A stretch of DNA of 64,000 bases, taken from Gemmatimonadota bacterium (lineage in GTDB: Bacteria; Gemmatimonadota; Gemmatimonadetes; Gemmatimonadales; GWC2-71-9). The notes beneath the pieces are model-generated. The model was not told the DNA's origin. It was given only the letters and a program-made list of their open reading frames with translations, and did no database searches. Both the position numbers and the translations under genes were made by a program. The stretch spans positions 1 through 64,000 of the forward strand of contig JAPULZ010000035.1 in the NCBI GenBank assembly GCA_027294455.1, given 5' to 3'. Within the stretch, counting starts at the first letter, position 1; each line of letters begins with the position of its first letter. Shown here piece by piece: positions 18,450-26,570 of the stretch.

Positions 18450-19220
18450 ATGCTCGATCGACCCGCCGTCCACAGCCCTCCCGCCACCATCGATGACGTC
18501 ATCGCCCGTCTCGACGAGATCCTCGCATGGTCCCGCCAGTCGAAGAGCCGCCTCGGCTACTTCGCCGCGCTCTACCGCAAGGTGACCGTCCGCGTGAAGG
18601 ACGGCATCGCCCGGGGAGAGTTTGACGACGGCCCCCGCATGGAGCGCCTGGACATCATTTTTGCCGGCAGATACCTGGAGGCGTTCGACCGCTACCGGGC
18701 CGGGGAGACCCCGACGAAGCCGTGGCAGGTGGCGTTCGAAGCGGCGCCCATGTGGTGGCCCATCGTGTTGCAGCATTTGTTGCTGGGAATCAACGCCCAC
18801 ATCAACCTCGATCTGGGAATCGCCGCGGCCCAGACGGGCCCCGGGGCCGCGCTCTCCGGATTGCGGGGCGACTTCAACAGGATCAACGAGATCCTGGCGT
18901 CGCTGGTCGACGGGGTGGAAGACGAGCTGGGAAAGGTGTGGCCCCTGCTCAAGGTGCTCGACTGGATCGGGGGGCGGACCGACGAGCAGATCATCCACTT
19001 CAGCATCGAACGGGCCCGGGACGAGGCGTGGGCATTCGCCCAGCGCGTGGCGGGTGCCACCGAGGGCGAACGAGTGGCGGAGATCGCGCTGGCCGAAGCC
19101 CGCATCGCGGCTCTGGGACGATTGATCCGGCGTCCGGGCATTCTCCTCGGCATCGTTCAGAGACTCATCCGACTGGCAGAGCTTCGGTCCGTACGCCGCA
19201 TCATCAACATCCTCATGTAG
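18450..19220 (+). CDS. DUF5995 family protein
   Basis: 256 residues, mostly helical, no signal peptide. Family-typical stretches are TIDDVIARLDEILAW, LGYFAALYRKVTVRVKDGI, RMERLDIIFAGRYLEAFDRY and HLLLGINAHINLDLGIAAA. The conserved His/Asn/Asp around NAHINLDLG suggest a metal- or substrate-binding site, but no function is established. The start has only a weak GACGAG site. It stands between the TM2 gene and the TonB receptor, each with its own promoter region. Confidence 0.75.
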   Translation: MLDRPAVHSPPATIDDVIARLDEILAWSRQSKSRLGYFAALYRKVTVRVKDGIARGEFDDGPRMERLDIIFAGRYLEAFDRYRAGETPTKPWQVAFEAAPMWWPIVLQHLLLGINAHINLDLGIAAAQTGPGAALSGLRGDFNRINEILASLVDGVEDELGKVWPLLKVLDWIGGRTDEQIIHFSIERARDEAWAFAQRVAGATEGERVAEIALAEARIAALGRLIRRPGILLGIVQRLIRLAELRSVRRIINILM

Positions 19221-19304
19221 CGAAACGGCGCCGGGCCTATTCCGTGTCATGAATATCCGTGGTGAGTCGTTACGAGGTGACTCGGTCATCTCGGAGCGAC
19301 GTTC

Positions 19305-21671
19305 ATGGGGCGTGTGATACAACTAGCATCGACGAGCAGGGCAGGGTGGGCGGCAGCCTGGCTGGTTCTGTGTGGCACGGGGACCCTTCCCGCCACCGCC
19401 CAGACCGATTCCCTGGGAAACCGTTCGCAGATTTCGGGTACGGTGCGAGAGGCCGGCACGGGCGTGCCTGTCGTGAACGCCCAGGTTCAAATTGTGGAGC
19501 GCCGCCTGCGGGTGCTAACGGGACCAGACGGGCGGTTCGGGTTCGCATATGTCCCGCCGGGTTCGTTCACGGTGAGGATATCCCGCATCGGCTACGAACT
19601 CTCGGTGTCCCAGTTGGTCGTGGGGACCGAGGACGTGCTACTCGATTTGGTGCTCACCCCCGCCACGCTGCGTCTCAGCGACGTGGTCGTCACCCCCGGC
19701 CACTTCGGCGTGATGGACGCCACGGTGGTACGACAACAGCAGAGCCTCACCCGGGAGGACTTGGAGACGGTACCCCAGTTGGGTGAAGACGTGTTTCGCG
19801 TGTTACGCACCATCCCCGGCGTGGCCATGGATGACATCTCCACCAGGCTCTACGTGCGAGGCGGCCTGGATCAGGAGTTACTGGTACTCTTCGACGGGAT
19901 GGAGCTCTACGAGCCGTATCACTTGAAGGACTTCGATGCCGTGCTGGGGATCGTGGAGGTGCAGTCCGTGGGCGGGATCGATCTCCTCACCGGCGGATTT
20001 CCGGCCAACTACGGCGACAAGCTCACTGGCGTGTTCGACATGCGGTCCCGCACCCCGCCCATCGACGGGACCAGAACCGCACTCGGTCTCAGCATCATGA
20101 ACGCCAGCCTCATGAGCCAGGGGGGATTCGCCTCGGGCCACGGCCAGTGGATGTTTCAGGCCCGGCGAGGCTATCTCGATATCGTTCTGGCGCTCACGGG
20201 GAGCAACGACCCCGACGAAGACCTCTCGCCCAAATACTTCGACGTGTTCGGCAAGGTGCAGTATCAGCTGCACGCCAATCACCGCCTGAGCGTCAGCGTG
20301 CTGCATGCCGGCGACCAGCTTCGATTCGGCGACAACACGGGCCGGGTTGACAGTGATTGGACCAGCACGTATGGCTGGCTGGCGTGGGACACTCAGCTGT
20401 TCCGCCGAGTGTCGGCCCGCACCATGGGATTCGCCGGCCGGCTGACCCGCCGGCGTGACGGCATGCTGGATGAACCGGGCCGCATTCGCGGTCCCGACAG
20501 CCTCGTGGTGGATGACAACCGCAAGTTCCGCTTCGCCGGCGCCAAGACCGAAATCGAGGTGGAGCTGACCGACCGGGCCATGATCAAGTTCGGCCTGGAA
20601 GCCAAGTCGGTGGAGGCCGAGTACGACTACTTCAGCGCGGCCAGACGGCTCGTGGCGTTGCCCGACGGCAGCATCGGCAACAGCCACGACACCGTGGCGG
20701 TCGATGTCGATCCCACCGGCACGGAGCTCGGGGGGTACGTGGCGGCCCGCGTCAAACCACTGGACCCCTTCACGGCGGAGCTCGGTGTGCGGTACGATCG
20801 CATTTCCCACACGGGCGACGAGGACGTGGCGCCGCGGATCCTGGCGGCGTGGCAGCTCTTTCCCAATACGACGTTGCGGGGAAGCTGGGGTCGGTATTTC
20901 CAGTCCCACGGCGTTCACGAGCTGGACGTGGGCGACGGCGAGGAGCAGTTCTTCAATTCCGACCGGGCCGTCCAGGTTGCCCTAGGGGTCGACCATCGGT
21001 TCGAGAGCGACCTGACTGTCCGGTTCGAGCTGTACCGCCGGTCCATGGAGGATCAGCGGCCGAGATTCTTGAACGCCGATCGGCAGATCGACGTCTTTCC
21101 CGAGGCCGAGGGCGACCGCATCCGCATCGATCCTGGGGTGGGGCGGGCCAAAGGCATGGAGATTTCCCTGGGTCGTGACCGGGGGGCCCGGTGGGGGTGG
21201 TCGATGAACTACGCGCTGTCCGTGGCGGAGGACGAGATCGACGGGGTCTGGGTGCCCCGCACCCTGGACCAGCGGCATGCCCTGGGCGTCAACATGATCT
21301 ACCGCCCCAACAGCAAGTGGCAGTTCTCCGGAACATTCCAGTACCACTCGGGATGGCCGGCCACCGAGTCCATCTTCGTCGTGGATTCGTTGCCGGATGG
21401 TTCCTTGGTGCTGGTCCGAGAGATTGGAGAGCTGAACGCCCTGCGACTGCCGGCGTATCACCGGCTCGATCTCCGGCTCACCCGCAACTTCTCGGTCGGG
21501 CGCGGAGTGCTGCAGGCCTATGTGGACATCTTCAACGTCTATGGCCGGGACAATCTCCGGGGCTACTTCTTTTCGGTACAGGTGAACGACGGCGTGGTCA
21601 CGACCCGGAGACTCAAGGGAGAAACGCTGCTGCCCATGCTCCCGTCCATTGGTTTTCGCTATGAATTCTGA
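19305..21671 (+). CDS. TonB-dependent receptor with carboxypeptidase-like N-terminal domain
   Basis: GGAG lies 10 bases before the ATG. A signal peptide (AAAWLVLCGTGTLPATAQ) precedes a CarboxypepD regulatory-like domain (ISGTVREAGTGVPVVNAQV). Next comes the plug (EDVFRVLRTIPGVAMDDISTRLYVRGG), then the barrel ending in SIGFRYEF with the C-terminal aromatic. The LYVRGG and GGFPANYGDKLTGVFDM motifs are typical of SusC-like and gemmatimonad receptors. 788 residues is normal. Ligand unknown: no SusD, siderophore or vitamin gene is adjacent. Confidence 0.85.
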   Translation: MGRVIQLASTSRAGWAAAWLVLCGTGTLPATAQTDSLGNRSQISGTVREAGTGVPVVNAQVQIVERRLRVLTGPDGRFGFAYVPPGSFTVRISRIGYELSVSQLVVGTEDVLLDLVLTPATLRLSDVVVTPGHFGVMDATVVRQQQSLTREDLETVPQLGEDVFRVLRTIPGVAMDDISTRLYVRGGLDQELLVLFDGMELYEPYHLKDFDAVLGIVEVQSVGGIDLLTGGFPANYGDKLTGVFDMRSRTPPIDGTRTALGLSIMNASLMSQGGFASGHGQWMFQARRGYLDIVLALTGSNDPDEDLSPKYFDVFGKVQYQLHANHRLSVSVLHAGDQLRFGDNTGRVDSDWTSTYGWLAWDTQLFRRVSARTMGFAGRLTRRRDGMLDEPGRIRGPDSLVVDDNRKFRFAGAKTEIEVELTDRAMIKFGLEAKSVEAEYDYFSAARRLVALPDGSIGNSHDTVAVDVDPTGTELGGYVAARVKPLDPFTAELGVRYDRISHTGDEDVAPRILAAWQLFPNTTLRGSWGRYFQSHGVHELDVGDGEEQFFNSDRAVQVALGVDHRFESDLTVRFELYRRSMEDQRPRFLNADRQIDVFPEAEGDRIRIDPGVGRAKGMEISLGRDRGARWGWSMNYALSVAEDEIDGVWVPRTLDQRHALGVNMIYRPNSKWQFSGTFQYHSGWPATESIFVVDSLPDGSLVLVREIGELNALRLPAYHRLDLRLTRNFSVGRGVLQAYVDIFNVYGRDNLRGYFFSVQVNDGVVTTRRLKGETLLPMLPSIGFRYEF

Positions 21672-21811
21672 CCCCGAGTACCTGCCTCAATTTGCAAGTC
21701 CGCCGCATGCAATCTGCAAGAATCCCGAAATCCCCAGGACATCCGTGGGCCGTCTTGGACGCTTGACCTAGAAAACGGTATTTGCAATCGTAGGGCGTCC
21801 CGGACCGGCGA

Positions 21812-22108
21812 ATGCCTGTGGCTGTATCCCGGTTGGACCAACGCGCGATGGGACACATCGGTTACCGATTCGGAGACTCGGCGCGGCCGGGCCTTTACGT
21901 CTACGGTGGCGCTGGGGTGCTCTCGCATCAGTTCCGGTCCGAGTCTACCCCCGCATTCGAAGCCAGCCAGACCCAGTTCGCCTATACCGGCGCGGCCGGG
22001 GTGGACATCCCACTTGGGCGGGCCACTCTCTGGTTCGAGGCTCGATATATGGGTGGGGACACCCAATTCGTTCCGATCTATGCGGGATTCTCGATAGGCG
22101 GCGGGTGA
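21812..22108 (+). pseudogene. Remnant of an outer-membrane beta-barrel C-terminus
   Basis: About 85 codons of clear barrel strands: GHIGYRFGDSARPGLYVYGG, FAYTGAAGVDIPLGRATLWFEARYMG, then FVPIYAGFSIGGG. The N-terminal strands and signal peptide are absent: the frame opens without a ribosome site, and the 140 bases before it hold no matching frame. It ends just before a good bidirectional terminator. Most likely the 3' end of a porin-like gene lost by deletion. Confidence 0.5.
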
Positions 22109-22137
22109 GCGAGTCGTAGGCTGCACCGAGTGGAAAA

Positions 22138-22169
22138 CGGGGAGGGCGATTCGCGGCCTCCCCGCTTTT
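22138..22169. terminator. Bidirectional rho-independent terminator
   Basis: Stem CGGGGAGG/CCTCCCCG with a small GCG/CGC inner pairing, then TTTT on the plus strand and AAAA before it, so it also reads as a terminator on the minus strand. It separates the barrel remnant from the convergent cupin gene. Confidence 0.8.
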
Positions 22170-22196
22170 CTGTAGGGCTGAGACGGCTGTTGTTGC

Positions 22197-22886
22197 CTAT
22201 CCCTTGAGAGTCACCAACAATGCTTCGGTGGCGGAATCATCGGCGTGGTCGTGGGCATCAGTCGCTTCGACCCAGAACACCTCGCCGTCCGCGTGGCTCA
22301 CCACGGTTTCCTCGTCGCCCACGCGATACGTGGTCGTCCCTCCCTTGAGGACTATCGCGATCTGGTTTCCCGCGTGGGAATGTTCACCGACCCATTGCCC
22401 CGGCTCGCTGGTCAACTTCTGGACGATGACGTAGTCGTTCTCGAACACGACCGTCGGATCGATATTGGGATACGTCTGGCCCGTGCCCATGCCGGCCTTG
22501 AGTTCCTTGAGCGTGACGAGCACGGCCGAGAGCCCCGCTTCTTTGACCATGTGGTCGTGGGATTCGATGGCGTCGACCCAGAAGGCCTCTCCCACCGCAT
22601 ACGTCACGTCAGTTTCTTCTCCGTCCACGCGGTACGTCTGTGTGCCGCCATCGATCGAGATGCCGAGCTGGTTTCCCTCGTGGCCGTGTTCTCCGGCCCA
22701 TACGTCCGGTTCCACGCTAATGGTCTGGACGACGACGCGATCGTTCTCGAACGCGAGGGGAGCGGCCAAGTTGGGATAGCTCTGGCCGGCGCCTTCGGAC
22801 GCGTCCTCTGCGGCCTGCTCGCCCGCACATCCGGCCATGACAAAGGCGAACGTGAGGAGTGCGGGGGTGATGTGGCGCGCTTTCAT
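22197..22886 (-). CDS. Lipoprotein made of two tandem cupin domains
   Basis: Start chosen at the ATG behind GGAGG. The signal ends FVMAGC (lipobox Cys20). Two homologous cupin units follow, residues about 37-127 and 139-228, offset by 102: SYPNL, FENDRVVVQ, GEHGHEGNQLGI, GGTQTYRV, GEAFWVDAIESHDH against TYPNI, FENDYVIVQ, GEHSHAGNQIAI, GGTTTYRV, GEVFWVEATDAHDH. His67/69 and 110/112, and His169/171 and 212/214, could each form a metal site. It lies on the same strand behind the iron permease, 115 bases away, so it may be cotranscribed and Fur-controlled. Substrate unknown. Confidence 0.75.
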   Translation of the reverse strand: MKARHITPALLTFAFVMAGCAGEQAAEDASEGAGQSYPNLAAPLAFENDRVVVQTISVEPDVWAGEHGHEGNQLGISIDGGTQTYRVDGEETDVTYAVGEAFWVDAIESHDHMVKEAGLSAVLVTLKELKAGMGTGQTYPNIDPTVVFENDYVIVQKLTSEPGQWVGEHSHAGNQIAIVLKGGTTTYRVGDEETVVSHADGEVFWVEATDAHDHADDSATEALLVTLKG

Positions 22887-23001
22887 AGATGCCTCCATGG
22901 AGAGGAAGTTGGAGTGCCTGATGCCGACTCGCCGGCAGCCCAAAAAATACCCTCCGATACCGGGGGGCGATAGTCGAGAAGAGAGGGACTGGGAGACCGA
23001 C

Positions 23002-25047
23002 CTAGCGAGCGGCCACTCGCTGCGGTTGCATGAGGAAGGTCCACATCACGCCGAACGCCAGCAACCCCAGCAGCGCCGCCTGGATGACGATGGTTTGCAG
23101 CGTGGGGTAGATGCCCATCCAGGGGACGTGGGGCGCCCAGTCGAGCAACGTCGTGTTGACGAGCCGGCTCTGCTGGAGCTCCGCGATCCCCTTGCCGGCG
23201 AACGTGAATGCCATGTAGAAGAGAATCGCGCTCGTGGCGCCGAAGAACGGGCGCATGGGGATTCGCAATCCGGCATACGCGATTCCGGCGTAAATCCCCA
23301 CGAGACACGCGGTCGCAGCCACTGCACCGAGGAGGATCGATCCGGCCCCCTGCCCATCGGCGGTGATGATGAGGGCCTTGTAGAAGAGAATCGTCTCGAA
23401 GCCTTCGCGGTACACTGCGAGGAATGCGGCGCCGGCCAGCGTGAGTACGGAACCCGATGTGACGGCCTTGTGTGCCTTGCTCGTCACGAACGCCTTCCAC
23501 CGTTGCACGTCGACCTTGGCGAGGAGCCAGTAGCTCACCCACACGAGTACGCCCGCCGCCAGCAACATGACGACGCCTTCGAGCGCCTCTTGCTCGGCCA
23601 CGCCGAAACGGAAGACCGATTCGAGGAGAACGGCAGTCACCACACTCGCGGCCACTGCGGCTCCCACGCCCCACCACACGTCGCGTCGTCGCTCGGGCGC
23701 CCCGGCGCGCACGATGAGCGTCGTCAGCGCGCCCACGATGAGAATGGCTTCGAGGCCTTCACGCAGTAGCAAGATGAACGACTGTACGAACAATCCGAGC
23801 GTCGAGGACGGGCGATCCAATAGCGCCTGTGCCGTCTCGAGACCGGCGGTGAGCAGGTCGTGGGTGGACAGGAGGGCGGCCGGATCGTCGCCGCGACCGA
23901 TCTGGCCGCGCAGCGTCCCGAACGTGGCTTCGAGGGTTGCGGCCAATGCGGGGTCTCGCAGCCGTACCTCGGTTTCCACCTCTTCGAAGACGGCGTACGC
24001 GTCGAACACCGTCGCTGCGGCCGCCTCCCACTGCTCTTCCCGAGCGCCACGAAGCGCCCTTGCCAGTTCCGTCCGCACGAGGGCGAACGTCCTGGCGGGA
24101 CCGGAGGCGTCCTCGTGCGCGAAAGGCAGGGTCCGGAGGTAGTCGACCGCGGCCGACGCCTCGGCACTGTCGATCGCGACGCCGGCGACCGCCGCCAATC
24201 GGCTCACGCCGCCGTACAGGTCCTCGTCGGTGGACCGGGCGACCCGAGCGGGGTCGGCGAGCTCGCTCGGCGCGGCCAGCAGGGCGGATGTCGTCGAGTC
24301 GCCGTCGGTGCAGGCAGGGCACAGGTGGGTGAACACATCCTCACCGCGGGCACGGCTCGCCTCGGTGGCCCGGAAGCGGGTCACATACCACACCACCGCC
24401 CAGATCTCCTCATCCGCAAGGTGGTCCTCGAAGGCCTCCATGTCGGTGCCGGCGACGCCGAAACGAATCTTGCGGAAATGGTCCAGCGGGGATTGGTCCG
24501 CTAGCAGGACGGCGTCCGTGAGATCGGCCGGGGGCGGATCGAGATTGGGAGCGCGGAAGCCGTCACCGGCGCCGGATGCGCCGTGACAGTCGGTGCAGTT
24601 CTGGGCGAAGAGACGGCTGCCCCAGGAGAGGGAAGGGCGGAGCGACGGGATGTCGTCGTCGGTTCCCGGAACGGCGGCCAGCAGTCCGCTCGCCACCTCC
24701 AGGGCGAGGCGCTCGACCTGTTGGGCTGGGCCAACGCCCCGAACCATCGCCAGCGCCGAATCGATCAGCGCCTTGGTCGCCGCGGCAATGCCGTCGGGCA
24801 GCCGGGTCGTGGCCCGGCGGGCCTCTCCGAGGAAGGCAACGGCCTCGTCGACCTCGTCCGGGGAAACCACGACGCCGTTCGAGACGCCGTTGGCGTATTC
24901 CTTGGCCGCCAGGGACGACATGGCGATCACCCTCCGGGCCGCCTCGGCCGCGTCGTCCTGGGCCGCCAGCTGACGGGAGCCGGGAATCGGTGCCACGAGC
25001 AGTATGAAACCCCACCAGCACCACACCACAGGACGTAGGCGGAACAT
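23002..25047 (-). CDS. Cytochrome c-FTR1 iron permease fusion
   Basis: 681 residues. A signal/anchor is followed by a helical periplasmic part and a cytochrome c domain with CTDCH at 151-155 (GASGAGDG after it). A second similar domain has CPACT at 243-247, so its haem His is missing. The C-terminal 270 residues are an FTR1 permease with both REGxE motifs (LLREGLEAILIVGAL, VYREGFETILFYKAL) across seven or so spans. Such fusions are thought to oxidise Fe(II) and pass Fe(III) through the membrane. An excellent Fur box lies upstream of the start. Confidence 0.88.
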   Translation of the reverse strand: MFRLRPVVWCWWGFILLVAPIPGSRQLAAQDDAAEAARRVIAMSSLAAKEYANGVSNGVVVSPDEVDEAVAFLGEARRATTRLPDGIAAATKALIDSALAMVRGVGPAQQVERLALEVASGLLAAVPGTDDDIPSLRPSLSWGSRLFAQNCTDCHGASGAGDGFRAPNLDPPPADLTDAVLLADQSPLDHFRKIRFGVAGTDMEAFEDHLADEEIWAVVWYVTRFRATEASRARGEDVFTHLCPACTDGDSTTSALLAAPSELADPARVARSTDEDLYGGVSRLAAVAGVAIDSAEASAAVDYLRTLPFAHEDASGPARTFALVRTELARALRGAREEQWEAAAATVFDAYAVFEEVETEVRLRDPALAATLEATFGTLRGQIGRGDDPAALLSTHDLLTAGLETAQALLDRPSSTLGLFVQSFILLLREGLEAILIVGALTTLIVRAGAPERRRDVWWGVGAAVAASVVTAVLLESVFRFGVAEQEALEGVVMLLAAGVLVWVSYWLLAKVDVQRWKAFVTSKAHKAVTSGSVLTLAGAAFLAVYREGFETILFYKALIITADGQGAGSILLGAVAATACLVGIYAGIAYAGLRIPMRPFFGATSAILFYMAFTFAGKGIAELQQSRLVNTTLLDWAPHVPWMGIYPTLQTIVIQAALLGLLAFGVMWTFLMQPQRVAAR

Positions 25048-25063
25048 TTTCCTCAGTTGTAAT

Positions 25064-25078
25064 TGAGAATGAGAATCA
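25064..25078. promoter_or_regulatory. Fur box
   Basis: TGAGAATGAGAATCA matches the 7-1-7 Fur consensus TGATAATGATAATCA at 13 of 15 positions and is flanked by AAT/ATT, extending the palindrome. It lies 17 bases before the FTR1-cytochrome start on the minus strand, in AT-rich sequence, so iron-dependent repression is likely. Confidence 0.8.
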
Positions 25079-25232
25079 ATTGCATTTAGCTTTCGCTTGC
25101 ATTCTACACAGAATGACAGGGGTACGTCAAGGCACGGTAATCGCCGCCGGCCCGATCCCGATAGACAGACCAGCCGAAGCGCGGCATTATGATTTGAGCC
25201 GCTGACGACCCTACTACCCGGACAACCTGCTG

Positions 25233-26486
25233 ATGCAAGAGTCCCAAGCTCTGCTCACGAACGACGCGGCCGTTCTCGGCCTGCTCGCCGTGACCCTCGG
25301 CGTCATTTTCTACACGGCGAGCAGCGACAATCCCCACTTCAAGAAGTTCTATCGGTACGTACCCGTCCTCCTGCTGTGCTATTTCATCCCGTCGCTCTAC
25401 AACACGTTCGGAATCGTCGACGCGGAGCAGTCGAGACTCTATTTCGTCTCGTCACGCTACCTGCTGCCGGCCACGCTCGTCCTGCTGACACTCAGCATCG
25501 ACCTGCAGGGGATCATCCGGCTTGGCCCCAAGGCCCTGATCATGTTTGCCACGGGCACGGTGGGAATCATCATCGGCGGGCCCATCGCCATATTTGTCTT
25601 TTCCTTTATAAGCCCCGACACGGTGGGAGGTGTGGGTCCCGATGCCGTGTGGCGTGGCCTCACGACGGTTGCCGGGAGTTGGATCGGGGGCGGGGCCAAC
25701 CAGGCGGCCATGAAAGAGGTCTTCGATGTGGGCGACGACCTCTTCTCGGCGATGATCGCCGTCGACGTGCTGATCGCCAACCTCTGGCTGGCCGTCCTGC
25801 TGTTCATGGCGGCCGAATCCTCCAAGATCGACGCCAGGCTCGGCGCCGACACCACGGCGCTCGATGATCTCAAGCGCCGGGTGACCGAGTTCCACGAGAA
25901 ACACGCCCGCATTGCCAGCATGCCGGACATCATGATCATCGTGGCCGTGGGGTTTGGGGTGACCGGTCTGTCTCATGTCCTGGCGGATCAAATTGCCCCA
26001 TGGATCGAAGCGAATGCACCGGTGCTCACTCGCTTCAGCCTCAGCAGTCAGTTCTTCTGGCTGGTGGTGATCGCCACGACGGGCGGCTTGATGCTCTCAT
26101 TTACCAGAGCCCGAGAGCTCGAGGGAGCCGGCGCGTCCAAGATCGCCACCGTCATGCTGTACATACTGATCGCCAGCATCGGCATGAGCATGGACATCGG
26201 CGCCGTGCTCGAGCGTCCGGGGCTCTTCGGCGTGGGGCTCCTGTGGATCGGCATCCACGCCGGGCTCTTGCTCGTGGTGGCACGCATGATCAAGGCACCC
26301 ACGTTCTATCTGGCCGTGGGAAGCCAGGCCAACGTGGGCGGGGCTGCTTCGGCCCCCGTGGTGGCGTCCGCGTTTCACCCCAGCCTGGCGCCGGTGGGCG
26401 TGCTGCTGGCTGTTCTGGGATACGCCATCGGAACCTACGGCGCGTGGCTTTGCGGGCAGTTGATGCGGGTTGCGGCCGGCGGCTGA
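25233..26486 (+). CDS. DUF819 family membrane permease (YjcL-like)
   Basis: 417 residues with about ten membrane spans. Family landmarks: LTNDAAVLGLLAVTLGVIFY near the start, SWIGGGANQAAMKEVFDV in the middle, and YLAVGSQANVGGAASAPVVA near the end; the two GG-rich loops are the conserved repeats. DUF819 proteins are uncharacterised permeases related to keto-acid or amino-acid carriers. The ATG has only a weak site. It is divergent from the FTR1 gene and is followed by the M14 peptidase, so the two may be cotranscribed. Confidence 0.8.
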   Translation: MQESQALLTNDAAVLGLLAVTLGVIFYTASSDNPHFKKFYRYVPVLLLCYFIPSLYNTFGIVDAEQSRLYFVSSRYLLPATLVLLTLSIDLQGIIRLGPKALIMFATGTVGIIIGGPIAIFVFSFISPDTVGGVGPDAVWRGLTTVAGSWIGGGANQAAMKEVFDVGDDLFSAMIAVDVLIANLWLAVLLFMAAESSKIDARLGADTTALDDLKRRVTEFHEKHARIASMPDIMIIVAVGFGVTGLSHVLADQIAPWIEANAPVLTRFSLSSQFFWLVVIATTGGLMLSFTRARELEGAGASKIATVMLYILIASIGMSMDIGAVLERPGLFGVGLLWIGIHAGLLLVVARMIKAPTFYLAVGSQANVGGAASAPVVASAFHPSLAPVGVLLAVLGYAIGTYGAWLCGQLMRVAAGG

Positions 26487-26570
26487 TAGCCGAGCTTGCC
26501 TTTGTATCGGGAGCATATCTTCATGCGTTTTCGCAACCAAGTGACTCATCATTTCCGCCCGGAGGGCGTC

